Part shown: positions 34,831-44,600 of the stretch, piece by piece
How the letters are laid out: the number at the start of each line of letters is the position of its first letter
How positions within the stretch are numbered: the stretch's first letter is position 1
Translations under genes and position numbers: made by a program
Notes under the pieces: generated by a model
What the model was told of the DNA's origin: nothing
Databases searched by the model: none
What the model saw: only the letters and a program-made list of their open reading frames with translations
DNA from: Eutreptiella sp. 'Long Island Sound 2002'
Taxonomy: Eukaryota; Euglenozoa; Euglenophyceae; Eutreptiales; Eutreptiaceae
NCBI GenBank assembly: GCA_964036045.1
Contig: OZ038385.1
Coordinates: 35,504,101 to 35,568,100 of the forward strand
Direction of reading: 5' to 3'
Length of the DNA: 64,000 bases

Positions 34831-36237
34831 CCCACGTGCCCGCACAGCCGAGACAACACCGCCACGCCAGCACCAGCACGCACGGATCACCAGGGAAAAC
34901 GCGCGCACACGCCCGATGCCCGAACCTGCACCCGCGTTCTCGCTACTTACAGGACCCAGCATCATACGCCCGCCCCCGAGGCCCGGGACCCTCCGCCGTC
35001 TCCCGCGGCCCTCTCCTCCGCCTCCGACTCCACAACCTCCACCACCACGACCACCTCATCCACCACCACCACCACCACGTCCTCATCCAGCACTCCACCC
35101 CCCAGGCCGCGGAAGACACCTCCCAAACGGGCCTCCAAACCCGCCCCCACCGCGAGCAGCCCCACCGCCGCCAAAGCCCACGCCCCGGCGAAGCCCATAC
35201 CCACGACCCAGCCGAAGCCCAAGGCCGCCGCCAAAGGGCAGCCCGCAGCCAAGCCCAAGCCCAGGCCCAAACCCGGCGCCACGACGGCAGCTCGGGCCCG
35301 GCCCCCCCAGGATGTCCTCTACGACATCCGGCCCCAGCCGTCCCAGGCCCGAAGGCAGCAGCACCCAGCGCGGCGCCCCCCCACCGTCACCGACACCACC
35401 GCCGCCACCTTCATGGCGGAGCGCGCCGCGGCCGAAGCGCGGCGCGCCTCGTCCCACCACCTCCCAAAGCCCGCACCCCGGGCCCACGGACCGCTCCAGG
35501 GTCCACCAGCAGCGCCCACGCCCCCCTACCGGCCCCCGATGACAGCCCACATGCAACGCATGCCCCACTACCGCCGCCGCCACGAATCCCCGCCCAACCC
35601 CGAGGCAGAGACCGTACGCGCACACCCGCGGGTCCACATCCGCGTGCACCCCCACTCCCCACGCACCCCCACGGAACAGGACTACGAGGAATCCCCCAGG
35701 CCCGCCACCGCCGCCGGCCCCCACGACCCCATCACACCCACCCACGCACACTCCTCCGCCCAAGACCGCAGGCCCGCCCAGGAACAGTGGTGGCAGCGCT
35801 GGACCCACACGCAGCTCTGGGAGCTGCGGAAGTGGGCCCGGGGAGAGCCCTCCCTCGAGGGCCTGGTCCATCGGCCCCGCAAGGGGTCGGTGGAAAACTG
35901 CCGCCTCCGGCCGGCGGGGGGGTGGATGCCGCAGGCCGCATGGGAAGCCATGCTGGCCGATGCGCTCCACCCCCTGGGAGTCCACCCCCGCAACCTCCCC
36001 GCGCCCCAGGACCACCCGTACGTCCTCAGGCGCCTGCGGGAGACCCTCCAGGAAGCACGGCGAGACGGCATCCGCCTGTGGGACATCACCCAAAGCCCAG
36101 CCCCGCACGCACACACCCCCTCACCACCCCACAAGCGTCGGCGCACCGACACCGGCGACACCCACAACACCCCAGAAGCCCTGCGCGCCACACAACACGA
36201 CGCGCCTGACCCCCCGGCCAGCGGCGCCGCCATCTAA
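34831..36237 (+). CDS. LINE ORF5: basic Ser/Thr/Pro/Lys-rich protein
   Basis: Open directly after the ORF4 stop (GGG TAA CCC), again in the same frame, for 468 codons. The first ATG is only at 35413 (274 codons from there). The part upstream of that ATG is low-complexity and basic: Ser/Thr runs, then Lys-Pro-Ala-rich sequence like histone H1 tails. The part after it ends in a more ordinary domain with EQWWQRWTHTQLWELRKW and YVLRRLRETLQEARRDGIRLWD, and a likely nuclear signal PPHKRRRTD near the C-terminus. I do not recognise the family. A role in binding the RNA or chromatin is suggested only by composition. The frame closes at TAA 36235-36237, and I see no further coding on this strand in the LINE. 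Confidence 0.5.
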   Translation, partial: PTCPHSRDNTATPAPARTDHQGKRAHTPDARTCTRVLATYRTQHHTPAPEARDPPPSPAALSSASDSTTSTTTTTSSTTTTTTSSSSTPPPRPRKTPPKRASKPAPTASSPTAAKAHAPAKPIPTTQPKPKAAAKGQPAAKPKPRPKPGATTAARARPPQDVLYDIRPQPSQARRQQHPARRPPTVTDTTAATFMAERAAAEARRASSHHLPKPAPRAHGPLQGPPAAPTPPYRPPMTAHMQRMPHYRRRHESPPNPEAETVRAHPRVHIRVHPHSPRTPTEQDYEESPRPATAAGPHDPITPTHAHSSAQDRRPAQEQWWQRWTHTQLWELRKWARGEPSLEGLVHRPRKGSVENCRLRPAGGWMPQAAWEAMLADALHPLGVHPRNLPAPQDHPYVLRRLRETLQEARRDGIRLWDITQSPAPHAHTPSPPHKRRRTDTGDTHNTPEALRATQHDAPDPPASGAAI

Positions 36238-36987
36238 CCCCGTTATCCAGCACAGCACCACCACGGGGCGCCACGCCAGGCCCCGCCCAGAAGTCACCAA
36301 ACAAACCGGACGCCGAAGGAAGCCAACGCACACGATAACGAGCACCACTACGCCCAAAGGCGCCGAACCCGGGCCCGATACCGTGGGCTCCTCTCCACCC
36401 TCAGCACGACACACACGTCACTGACGTCACTCCTCCGCCATGCCCCCTCCCACGCCACCGCCCCGCCCCCCCCCCCCCTCCCGCCGCACGTCCCCACGCC
36501 GCCCAGCACCCAGCCCCACACACTGCGCCACAGCATCGCCCTAGTCCGGCTCCTCCACCATCGCGGCGCTTGGCACCTCACAGTAGACCGCCGTCCTATG
36601 GTCCCGCTCCCCCCAGCACCACTCCCAGGGCCGCACCCGACCCACGCCGTGTTCGCCCCCACGTCGCGGGCCGCGGACATCCTCCCGCTCCCCACCACCA
36701 CCCCTCCCGGGCATCGCATACTACTTACCGCCAACCCCTCGGTCCTCAGTGAGGTCCCCATCGGGCACGCCGACGCCCTGCACGTGCGCCCGCAGCTGCC
36801 CAACCTGCACGCTGCGTACGCCCCCGGCGCGCCCGCCGACCCCTCCGTGTGGGACTCCCAGTGAGGCCACCGGCCAACGGCCGGCCCACAAGCACCACCC
36901 CGCACCCGCCTCGGGCGCACGACTCCGTGGACGCCGCTACCCACACGCCCGGCCCCGCGCAACCGCCTAACCGAGCCAGAACACAAG

Positions 36988-37350
36988 CACAAATCAAACC
37001 CGAGCCACACCCCGAAACCGCTAACCCTTGACTCCTAACCAAACCCGCCGAGGGAACAACGCAACCACAGCCCACACCCACAGCCCACACAGCCGCCTAA
37101 CCAGCCAGCACCAGAAGCAAAGAAACACCACACCAAATCCACCCTGACCCAAGCCAAACCGGGCCAAAGCCCCAACACAAATCAAACCCGAGCCACAACC
37201 CGAAACCGTCAACCCTTGACTCCAAACCAGGCCCGCTGAGGGAAATGCGTAGACACAGCCCACAGCCACAGCCCACACAGCCGCCTAACCAGCCAGCACC
37301 AGAAGCAAAGAGACACCTAACCAAACCCACCCTGACCCATACCCATGTAC
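36988..37350 (+). repeat. 188-bp imperfect tandem repeat in LINE 3' region
   Basis: CACAAATCAAACCCGAGCC recurs 188 bp apart (36988 and 37176). Both copies continue through AACCCTTGACTCC and CAGCCGCCTAACCAGCCAGC. The second copy is incomplete, and a fragment of the end of the unit also precedes the first. Confidence 0.88.
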
Positions 37351-37481
37351 ATCAGGACACGCGAGCCGCACCCCTGGGGCGCGACCGCCGCCACAGCACC
37401 GGCGACACACGCCAGAGGACACAACGCTATAGCACCGCCGCACCAGCTGCCCATGCCTGTGCCTGCAGTGTACGCGCGCCT

Positions 37482-37518
37482 CTGTTTTCCTCTTTTTTGT
37501 TTTTTCTTTTTCTTTTTT

Positions 37519-37555
<37 letters not shown>
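37482..37555 (+). other. Polypyrimidine tract joined to a 36-base A tract
   Basis: A T-rich stretch (37482-37518) is followed by C and then 36 A residues (37520-37555). The two halves are nearly complementary and could fold back. The A tract lies 776 bp inside the element and not at its end, so it is not the insertion-site tail. It may be a former poly(A) end. Confidence 0.85.
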
Positions 37556-37557
<2 letters not shown>

Positions 37558-37585
37558 CAGGGCACACGCGCACCGCACACGGCAC

Positions 37586-37755
37586 GCACACCTGTAAACA
37601 GGAGCCCAGGGGCCCAGGACACCGCACATGCAACACAACACACCGAGCGGGCACACCGGTGAACAGGAGCCAGCTGGCCCAGGACACCGCAGACGCACCA
37701 CAGCAAACCGCGCGGGCACACCGGTGAACAGGAGCCCAACGGCCCAGGACGCTAC
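37586..37755 (+). repeat. 65-bp tandem repeat in LINE 3' region, about 2.6 copies
   Basis: GCACACC(T/G)GT(A/G)AACAGG starts at 37586, 37651 and 37716, exactly 65 bp apart. Each unit then has GGCCCAGGAC. The third copy is partial. Confidence 0.88.
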
Positions 37756-38331
37756 ACACACGTAGGGCAGCCGAGGGACAGGAAAGAACCAATACCCCAT
37801 GGGTCGGACGCACTGGGGCGACCCAGCCGACCCACCGGGCCAGTGGCAGGAGCGGTACTCCAAAGCCACTGGTCCGAGCCCGGCCAGGCTGCATCGAGGA
37901 CCATGGCAAACGTCACCCGGAGCCATGGAAGCAACCGGTGACAGGCGAGCCGGTACACAGTCCAGGAGGGGGTCACCTGCCAAGCAGAGTGGCCCCGCAA
38001 CTCAAGCCACAAGGGTGAGGCGGTCGTACCGTAGACAAGCGGGAGCAATACCCCTCGTGGTGAGAGATACTCCACACGGCTGGGCAGCCCCCCAGAGCTG
38101 CCGCCCAAAGGAGGGGGCATGTGGCCCTACCCATGGACACATGTGGGGACACCCTCCCACCTGGGACACATGGACCGGGTGGCCGCGACAATGCCTTCCC
38201 AAGCACATGCGGGAGCGGCTCAAGAGGCACCTGACATAGGGCAGTGGGAGGGACAGGACGTCCCCTTGGTAAGACCTTCTTCCTGCAATGTCAAAGGAGG
38301 CATCCCGAGCTCCCGAAGATACCTACCTACC

Positions 38332-38339
38332 TGTGTATA
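38332..38339. repeat. Target site duplication, right copy (TGTGTATA)
   Basis: Matches 25753-25760. It directly follows the LINE's terminal TACCTACCTACC and is followed by GGGTCTTTTACC, as in the uninterrupted S unit. Confidence 0.95.
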
Positions 38340-38546
38340 GGGTCTTTTACCTTTATGAGTGCCCACCCATACCTAACCCGCCCAGTTCCTATTGTTCAGA
38401 CCCTTTGGGTTTGAGAGCTTAAGTGGATGGACTTGCTGCCCTTTGGGGCTGTGACAGAACTGTCCCGCTGGCTGTTCCCCGCTTGCTGTTCCCCCGCTGG
38501 CTGTTCCCGCAAAACTCTTGGTGCTTGTGCTGCCGGCATGGGAAAC
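38340..38546 (+). repeat. Short unit S, copy A, 3' part
   Basis: 207 bp that complete the 282-bp S unit after the LINE and end GCCGGCATGGGAAAC next to satellite block 2. It contains three near copies of a 15-bp sequence, CCGCTGGCTGTTCCC, at about 38464-38512. Confidence 0.93.
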
Positions 38547-39955
38547 AGTTGGAGGGGCATGCTTATCAGTTGGAAGGGGGTCCTTATCAGGTGGAAGCGC
38601 ATCCTTATCAGTTGGAAAAGGGCATCCTTATCAGTTGAAAGGACATCCTTATCAGTTGGAAGGGCATCCTGATCAGTTGGAAGGGCGTCCTTATCGGTTG
38701 GAAGGGCGTCCTTATGGGTTGGAAGGGCATCCTTATCAGTTGGAAGGGCATCCTTATCAGTTGGAAGGGCATCCTTATCAGTTGGAAGGGCATCCTTATC
38801 CGTTGGAAGGGCATCCTTATCAGTTAGAAGGGGGTCCTTATCAGTTGAAAGGACATCCTGATCAGTTGGAAGGGCATCCTGATCAGTTGGAAGGGCGTCC
38901 TTATCGGTTGGAAGGGCGTCCTTATGGGTTGGAAGGGCATCCTTATCAGTTGGAAGGGCATCCTTATCAGTTGGAAGGGCATCCTTATCAGTTGGAAGGG
39001 CATCCTTATCCGTTGGAAGGGCATCCTTATCAGTTAGAAGGGGGTCCTTATCAATTGGAAGGGCATCCTGATCAGTTGGAAGGGCATCCTTATCAGTTAG
39101 AAGGGGGTCCTTATCAGTTGGAAGGGCATCCTTATAAGTTGGAAGGGCATCCTTTTCAGTTGGAAGGGGGTCCTTATCCGTTGGAAGGGCATCCTTATCA
39201 GTTGGAAGGGCATCCTTATCAGTTGCAAGGCCATCCTTATCAGTTGGAAGGGGGTCCTTATCAGTTGGAAGGGGGTCGTTATCAGTTGGAATGGGGTCCT
39301 TATCAGTTGGAAGGGCATCCTTATCAGTTGGAAGGGGGTCCTTATTGGTTGGAAGGGCATCCTTATCAGTTGGAAGGGCATCCTTATCAGTTGGAAGGGC
39401 ATCCTTATCAGTTGGAAGGACATCCTTATCAGTTGGAAGGGCATCCTTATCAGTTGGAAGGGGGTCCTTATCAGTTGGAAGGGCATCCTTATCAGTTGGA
39501 AGGGCATCCTTATCAGTTGGAAGGGCATCCTTATCAGTTGGAAGGGCATCCTTATCAGTCGGAAGGTGGTCCTTATTGGTTGGAAGGGCATCCTTATCAG
39601 TTGGAAGGGCATCCTTATCCGTTGGAAGGGCATCCTTATCAGCTGGAAGGGCATCCTTATCAGTTGGAAGGGCATCCTTATCAGTTGGAAGGGCATCCTT
39701 ATCAGTTGGAAGGGCATCCTTATCAGTTGGAAGGGCATCCTTATCAGTTGGAAGCGCATCCTTATCAGTTGGAAGGGCATCCTTATCAGCCGGAAGGGCA
39801 TCCTTATCGGTTGGAAGGGCATCCTTATCAGTTGGAAGCGCATCCTTATCAGTTGGAAGGGCATCCTTATCAGTTGGAAGGGCATCCTTATCATTTGGAA
39901 GGGCATCCTTACCAGTTGGAAGGGGGTCCTTATCAATTGGAAGGGCATCCTTATC
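38547..39955. repeat. 21-bp satellite array, block 2 (67 units)
   Basis: 1409 bp = 67 x 21 plus 2; one unit of the 23-bp GGAAAAGGG type accounts for the extra two bases. It begins with a complete unit right after GGGAAAC and ends with a complete unit right before GACTGTC. Its first ~900 bp match the start of block 3, and its last ~480 bp match the end of block 1. Confidence 0.96.
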
Positions 39956-41378
39956 GACTGTCTGGCTCACATGCTGGACAGTTGTTTTCCTCTGGGTTCC
40001 TTTAGGACATGCCACCTTATGTTGTGTATAGGGTCTTTTACCTTTATGAGTTTGTTTTAATGTCAGACAAGCGTGAATCAGGGGAGGTAGGCGGCAAGAA
40101 GCGGGAAAGAAAGGCCGTGGCGGAGGATCCACGCAAGAGGATCAGGCTCAAGAGGGAGCCCAAGGAGGAGCCGAAGGAGGCCAAGGACCCCGAGGTCAAG
40201 GTCGAGGACGAAGAGATGGCCTCCTCATCGGCCCTACCCGCCCATGCCCCTGCCCCTGCTCCGGCCCCTGCTCCACCCCCCCCGGGTCCACCTGCGCCGC
40301 CCGCCCCCATCCCAGCCTTCTGTGTGGACGTCTTCGCCCATGACATGTACGACGTTCGGGCGAGGCGTGACGAGGGCAACCTGTTGGTGGTGGACCTTGG
40401 TGGTCGCCCGCAAGGTGTCATCAGCCTCCACCTGGGTGTCAGCCGAGCCCTTTGGAGGGACATCCCAGCCCCTCAGCGGCAGGCAGTCGTAAGGGCCGCT
40501 TCCCGTGCAGCCCTGGCCGCCCTCCTACAGCAGTGGGCGCAATATCCCAGGGCCCCTTCACCCCCTCCGCCCCCTCCGCCTGTGTTGTAGCGGGCCCCCG
40601 CACTGTACCTAGCCCCAGGGAGTTCTTGATGCTGACGGTTTCCATCAAGGCCTTTGTGCCCAGGCGGAGGCAGCCCGCCTGTACCAAGGACCTGCCAGTA
40701 AGGGGGTTGTGTTGTGCGTTTTAATTGGTGGCCCCAGGCTCAGTCTTGTCGGGCCGGGGGGTTGATTTTTTGCAGCTGTGCGGGGGGTGGGCATTGGTGA
40801 CAGGGATCACCCTGCAGCACCTCAAAGAATCACAACGGTGGGCATTCCGCCGGCTGTCAGGTTGCGCCTAGTGCTGATGCCTATCTCCCCGAGTTGCTTT
40901 AGTGCCGCGAGTCTCTACGGGCTGTGCCCCCCCGCTTTTTTGTTTTGGCTGTCGGTTTTTGGGCTGACGGCGGTTTTTTCTGCGTCAACGGCCAGGCCAC
41001 AGGTTGTTTGGCTTGTGCAGCTCGAACGCCGCCCTTGGTGTGCGGCCTTGGCGTGGTTTACCGCAAGCGTCTGGCCTAGTATGCAGCCAGTCTGCAGAGA
41101 ATGCCCCTTGCGAGCGTCCGCTTTTGCTATAGCTGGGGTAGCGGTTAGGATTGCACTGCAGGTGTGCAGCTGAGTGGAGGGCGGTGTGACCCGGAGGGTC
41201 AGTGTTTGTATGTGTCAGGGCGGGAACCAGGGGGGGCGGGAGCACACACGTGAGGGTAAGCCCTAGGCCCTAAGGTATGGCTACCTTATGCCCGCCAAGA
41301 CGGTGTGAGGTTGTGGGAATACATACCGCTGGCTGTTCCCGCAATACTCTTGGTGCTTGTGCTGCCGGCATGGGAAAC
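39956..41378 (+). repeat. Long unit L, copy B (1423 bp)
   Basis: Same length as copy A and nearly identical (about six substitutions seen, for example at 40055 and 40866). It carries the same two frames, 40009-40590 and 40778-41173. Nothing else is recognised in 40591-41378. Confidence 0.9.
40009..40590 (+). CDS. Unrecognised 193-aa proline-rich basic protein in unit L, copy B
   Basis: Duplicate of the ORF at 24316-24897, with one residue changed (VRARRDE in place of VRGRRDE). The open frame, charged N-terminus, Pro-rich linker and compact C-terminal region are unchanged. The alternative start is at 40060. Function is unknown. Because both copies arose in a recent tandem duplication, retention of the frame says little about selection. 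Confidence 0.45.
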   Translation: MPPYVVYRVFYLYEFVLMSDKRESGEVGGKKRERKAVAEDPRKRIRLKREPKEEPKEAKDPEVKVEDEEMASSSALPAHAPAPAPAPAPPPPGPPAPPAPIPAFCVDVFAHDMYDVRARRDEGNLLVVDLGGRPQGVISLHLGVSRALWRDIPAPQRQAVVRAASRAALAALLQQWAQYPRAPSPPPPPPPVL

Positions 41379-41660
41379 GACTGTCTGGCTCACATGCTGG
41401 ACAGTTGTTTTCCTCTGGGTTCCTTTGGGACATGCCACCTTATGTTGTGTATAGGGTCTTTTACCTTTATGAGTGCCCACCCATACCTAACCCGCCCAGT
41501 TCCTATTGTTCAGACCCTTTGGGTTTGAGAGCTTAAGTGGATGGACTTGCTGCCCTTTGGGGCTGTGACAGAACTGTCCCGCTGGCTGTTCCCCGCTTGC
41601 TGTTCCCCCGCTGGCTGTTCCCGCAAAACTCTTGGTGCTTGTGCTGCCGGCATGGGAAAC
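41379..41660 (+). repeat. Short unit S, copy B (282 bp, uninterrupted)
   Basis: Starts GACTGTCTGG immediately after the GGGAAAC that ends L, and ends GGGAAAC next to satellite block 3. It shares its first ~96 bp and last ~53 bp with L and has its own middle of about 130 bp. It represents the pre-insertion state of the LINE target. Confidence 0.93.
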
Positions 41661-44600
41661 AGTTGGAAGGGCATGCTTATCAGTTGGAAGGGGGTCCTTA
41701 TCAGGTGGAAGGGCATCCTTATCAGTTGGAAAAGGGCATCCTTATCAGTTGAAATGACATCCTTATCAGTTGGAAGGGCATCCTGATCAGTTGGAAGGGC
41801 GTCCTTATCGGTTGGAAGGGCGTCCTTATGGGTTGGAAGGGCATCCTTATCAGTTGGAAGGGCATCCTTATCAGTTGGAAGGGCATCCTTATCAGTTGGA
41901 AGGGCATCCTTATCCGTTGGAAGGGCATCCTTATCAGTTGAAAGGACATCCTGATCAGTTGGAAGGGCATCCTGATCAGTTGGAAGGGCGTCCTTATCGG
42001 TTGGAAGGGCGTCCTTATGGGTTGGAAGGGCATCCTTATCAGTTGGAAGGGCATCCTTATCAGTTGGAAGGGCATCCTTATCAGTTGGAAGGGCATCCTT
42101 ATCCGTTGGAAGGGCATCCTTATGAGTTTGAAGGGGGTCCTTATCAATTGGAAGGGCATCCTGATCAGTTGGAAGGGCATCCTTATCAGTTAGAAGGGGG
42201 TCCTTATCAGTTGGAAGGGCATCCTTATAAGTTGGAAGGGCATCCGTTTCAGTTGGAAGGGGGTCCTTATCCGTTGGAAGGGCATCCTTATCAGTTGGAA
42301 GGGCATCCTTATCAGTTGCAAGGCCATCCTTATCAGTTGGAAGGGGGTCCTTATCAGTTGGAAGGGGGTCGTTATCAGTTGGAATGGGGTCCTTATCAGT
42401 TGGAAGGGCATCCTTATCAGTTGGAAGGGGGTCCTTATTGGTTGGAAGGGCATCCTTATCAGTTGGAAGGGCATCCTTATCAGTTGGAAGGGCATCCTTA
42501 TCAGTTGGAAGGACATCCTTATCAGTTGGAAGGGCATCCTTATCAGTTGGAAGGGGGTCCTTATCGGTTGGAAGGGCATCCTTATCAGTTGGACGGGCAT
42601 CCTTATCAGTTGGAAGGGCATCCTTATCAGTTGGAACGGCATCCTTATCAGTTGGAAGGGCATCCTTATCAGTTGGAAGGGCATCCTTATCAGTTGGAAG
42701 GGCGTCCTTATCAATTGGAAGGGCATCCTTATCAGTTGGAAGGGCATTCTTATCAAGTGGAAGGAGGTGCTTATCAGTTGGAAGGGCATCCTTATCAGTT
42801 GGAAAAGGGCATTCTTATTAGTTGGAAGGGGGTCTCTATCGGTTGGAAGCGCATCCTTATCAGTTGGAAGGGCATCCTTATCAGTTAGAAGGAAATCCTT
42901 ATCAGTGGGATGGACATCCTTATCAGTTGGAAGGGCATGCTTATCAGTTGGAAGGGCATCCTCATCAGTTGGAAGGCGGTTTTTATCAGTTGGAAGGGCA
43001 TCCTTATCAGTTGGAAGGGCATCCTTATCAGTTGGAAGGGGGTCCTTATCGGTTGGAAGGGCATCCTTATCAGATGGGAGGGCATCTTTATCAGTTGGAC
43101 GGGCATCCTTATCAGTTGGAAGGGCATCCTTATCATTTGGAAGGGCATCCTTATCACTTGGAAGGGGCTCCTTATCAGTTGAAAGGGGGTCCTTATCAGT
43201 TGGAAGGGCATCCTTATCAGTTGGAAGGGCATCCTTATCAGTTGGAAGGGCATCCTCATCAGTTGGAAGGGCATCCTTATCAGTTGGAAGGGCATCCTTA
43301 ATATTTGGAAGGGGGTCTCTATCGGTTGGAAGGGCATCTTTATCAGTTGGAAGGGCATCCTTATCAGTTGGAAGGGGATCCTTATCAGTTGGAAGGGCAT
43401 CCTTATCAGTTGGAAGGGGGTCCTTATCAGTTGGAAGGGCATCCTTATCAGTTGGAAGGGCATCCTTATCAGTTGGAAGGGCATCCTTCTAAGTTGGAAG
43501 GGCATCCTAATCAGTTGCAAGGGGATCCTTATAAGTTGGAAGGGGGTCCTTATCAGGTGGGAGGGGGTCCTTATCAGTTGGAAGGGCATCCTTATCAGTT
43601 GGAAGGGGGTCTTTATCAGTTGGAAGGGCATCCTTATCAGTTGGAAGGGGGTCCTTATCGGTTGGAAGGGCATCCTTATTAGTTGGAAGGGCATCCTTAT
43701 CAGTTGGAAGGGCATCCTTAATACTTGGAAGGGGGTCTCTATCGGTTGGAAGGGCATCCTTATCAGTTGGAAGGGCATCCTTATCAGTTGGAAGGACATC
43801 CTTATCAGTGGGATGGACATCCTTATCAGTTGGAAGGGCATCCTCATCAGTTGGAAGGCAATCCTTATCAGTTGGAAGGGCATCCTTATCAGTTGGAGGG
43901 CATCCTTATCAGTTGGAAGGGGGTCCTTATCGGTTGGAAGGGCATCCTTATTAGTTGGAAGGGCATCCTTATCAGTTGGAAGGGCATCCTTAATACTTGG
44001 AAGGGGGTCTCTATCGGTTGGAAGGGCATCCTTATCAGTTGGAAGGGCATCCTTATCAGTTGGAAGGACATCCTTATCAGTTGAAAGGGGGTCCTTATCG
44101 GTTGGAAGGGCATCCTCATCAGTTGGAAGGCAGTCCTTATCAGTTGGAAGGGCATCCTTATCAGTTGGAAGGGCATCCTTATCAGTTGGAAGGGGGTCCT
44201 TATCGGTTGGAAGGGCATCCTTATCGGTTGGAAGGGCATCCTTATCAGTTGGAAGGGCATCTTTATCAGTTGGACGGGCATCCTTATCAGTTGGAAGGGC
44301 ATCCTTATCAGTTGGAAGGGCATCCTTATCATTTGGAAGGGGATCCTTATAACTTGGAAGGGGCTCCTTATCAGTTGAAAGGGGGTCCTTCTCAGTTGGA
44401 AGGGCATCCTTATCAGTCGGAAGGGCATCCTTATCAATTGGAAGGGCATCCTCATCAGTCTGAAGGGCATCCTTATCAGTTGGAAGGGCATCCTTATTAG
44501 TTGGAAGGGCATCCTTATCAGTTGGAAGGGCATCCTTAATACTTGGAAGGGGGTCTCTATCGGTTGGAAGGGCATCTTTATCAGTTGGAAGGGCATCCTT

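Larger units (their letters stand above)
25761..38331 (+). mobile_element. 12.6-kb non-LTR retrotransposon (LINE), 5' truncated, inserted in S
   Basis: A 12571-bp insertion bounded by an 8-bp target duplication and lacking terminal repeats. It encodes apurinic-type endonuclease, reverse transcriptase and RNase H. It begins inside an open frame (the C-terminal tail of an ORF1), which is the usual result of incomplete target-primed reverse transcription. It ends in a short tandem tail, TACCTACCTACC, and not in poly(A). The + strand is strikingly C-rich and T-poor (27 C and 6 T in the 60 bases from 28021), so stops are rare in every frame and long shadow frames abound. The clade is not assigned; the endonuclease plus RNase H combination narrows it, but a tree is needed. 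Confidence 0.93.
36238..38331 (+). other. LINE 3' untranslated region (2.1 kb)
   Basis: No convincing coding frame. It contains, in order: unique C-rich sequence, a 188-bp tandem repeat, a polypyrimidine tract followed by 36 A residues, a 65-bp tandem repeat, about 580 bp of unique sequence and a short TACC tail at the insertion junction. Short frames here have shadow-like composition. Confidence 0.75.

Noticed and set aside
34500-36209. 569-codon + frame overlapping ORF4 end and ORF5
   Set aside because: Composition is shadow-like (Arg, Pro, His, Gly), while the in-phase frame has a Trp/Leu-rich domain and a stop just past it.
37520-37555. A tract as the true 3' end of the LINE insertion
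   Set aside because: The target duplication and the empty-site comparison place the insertion end at 38331.
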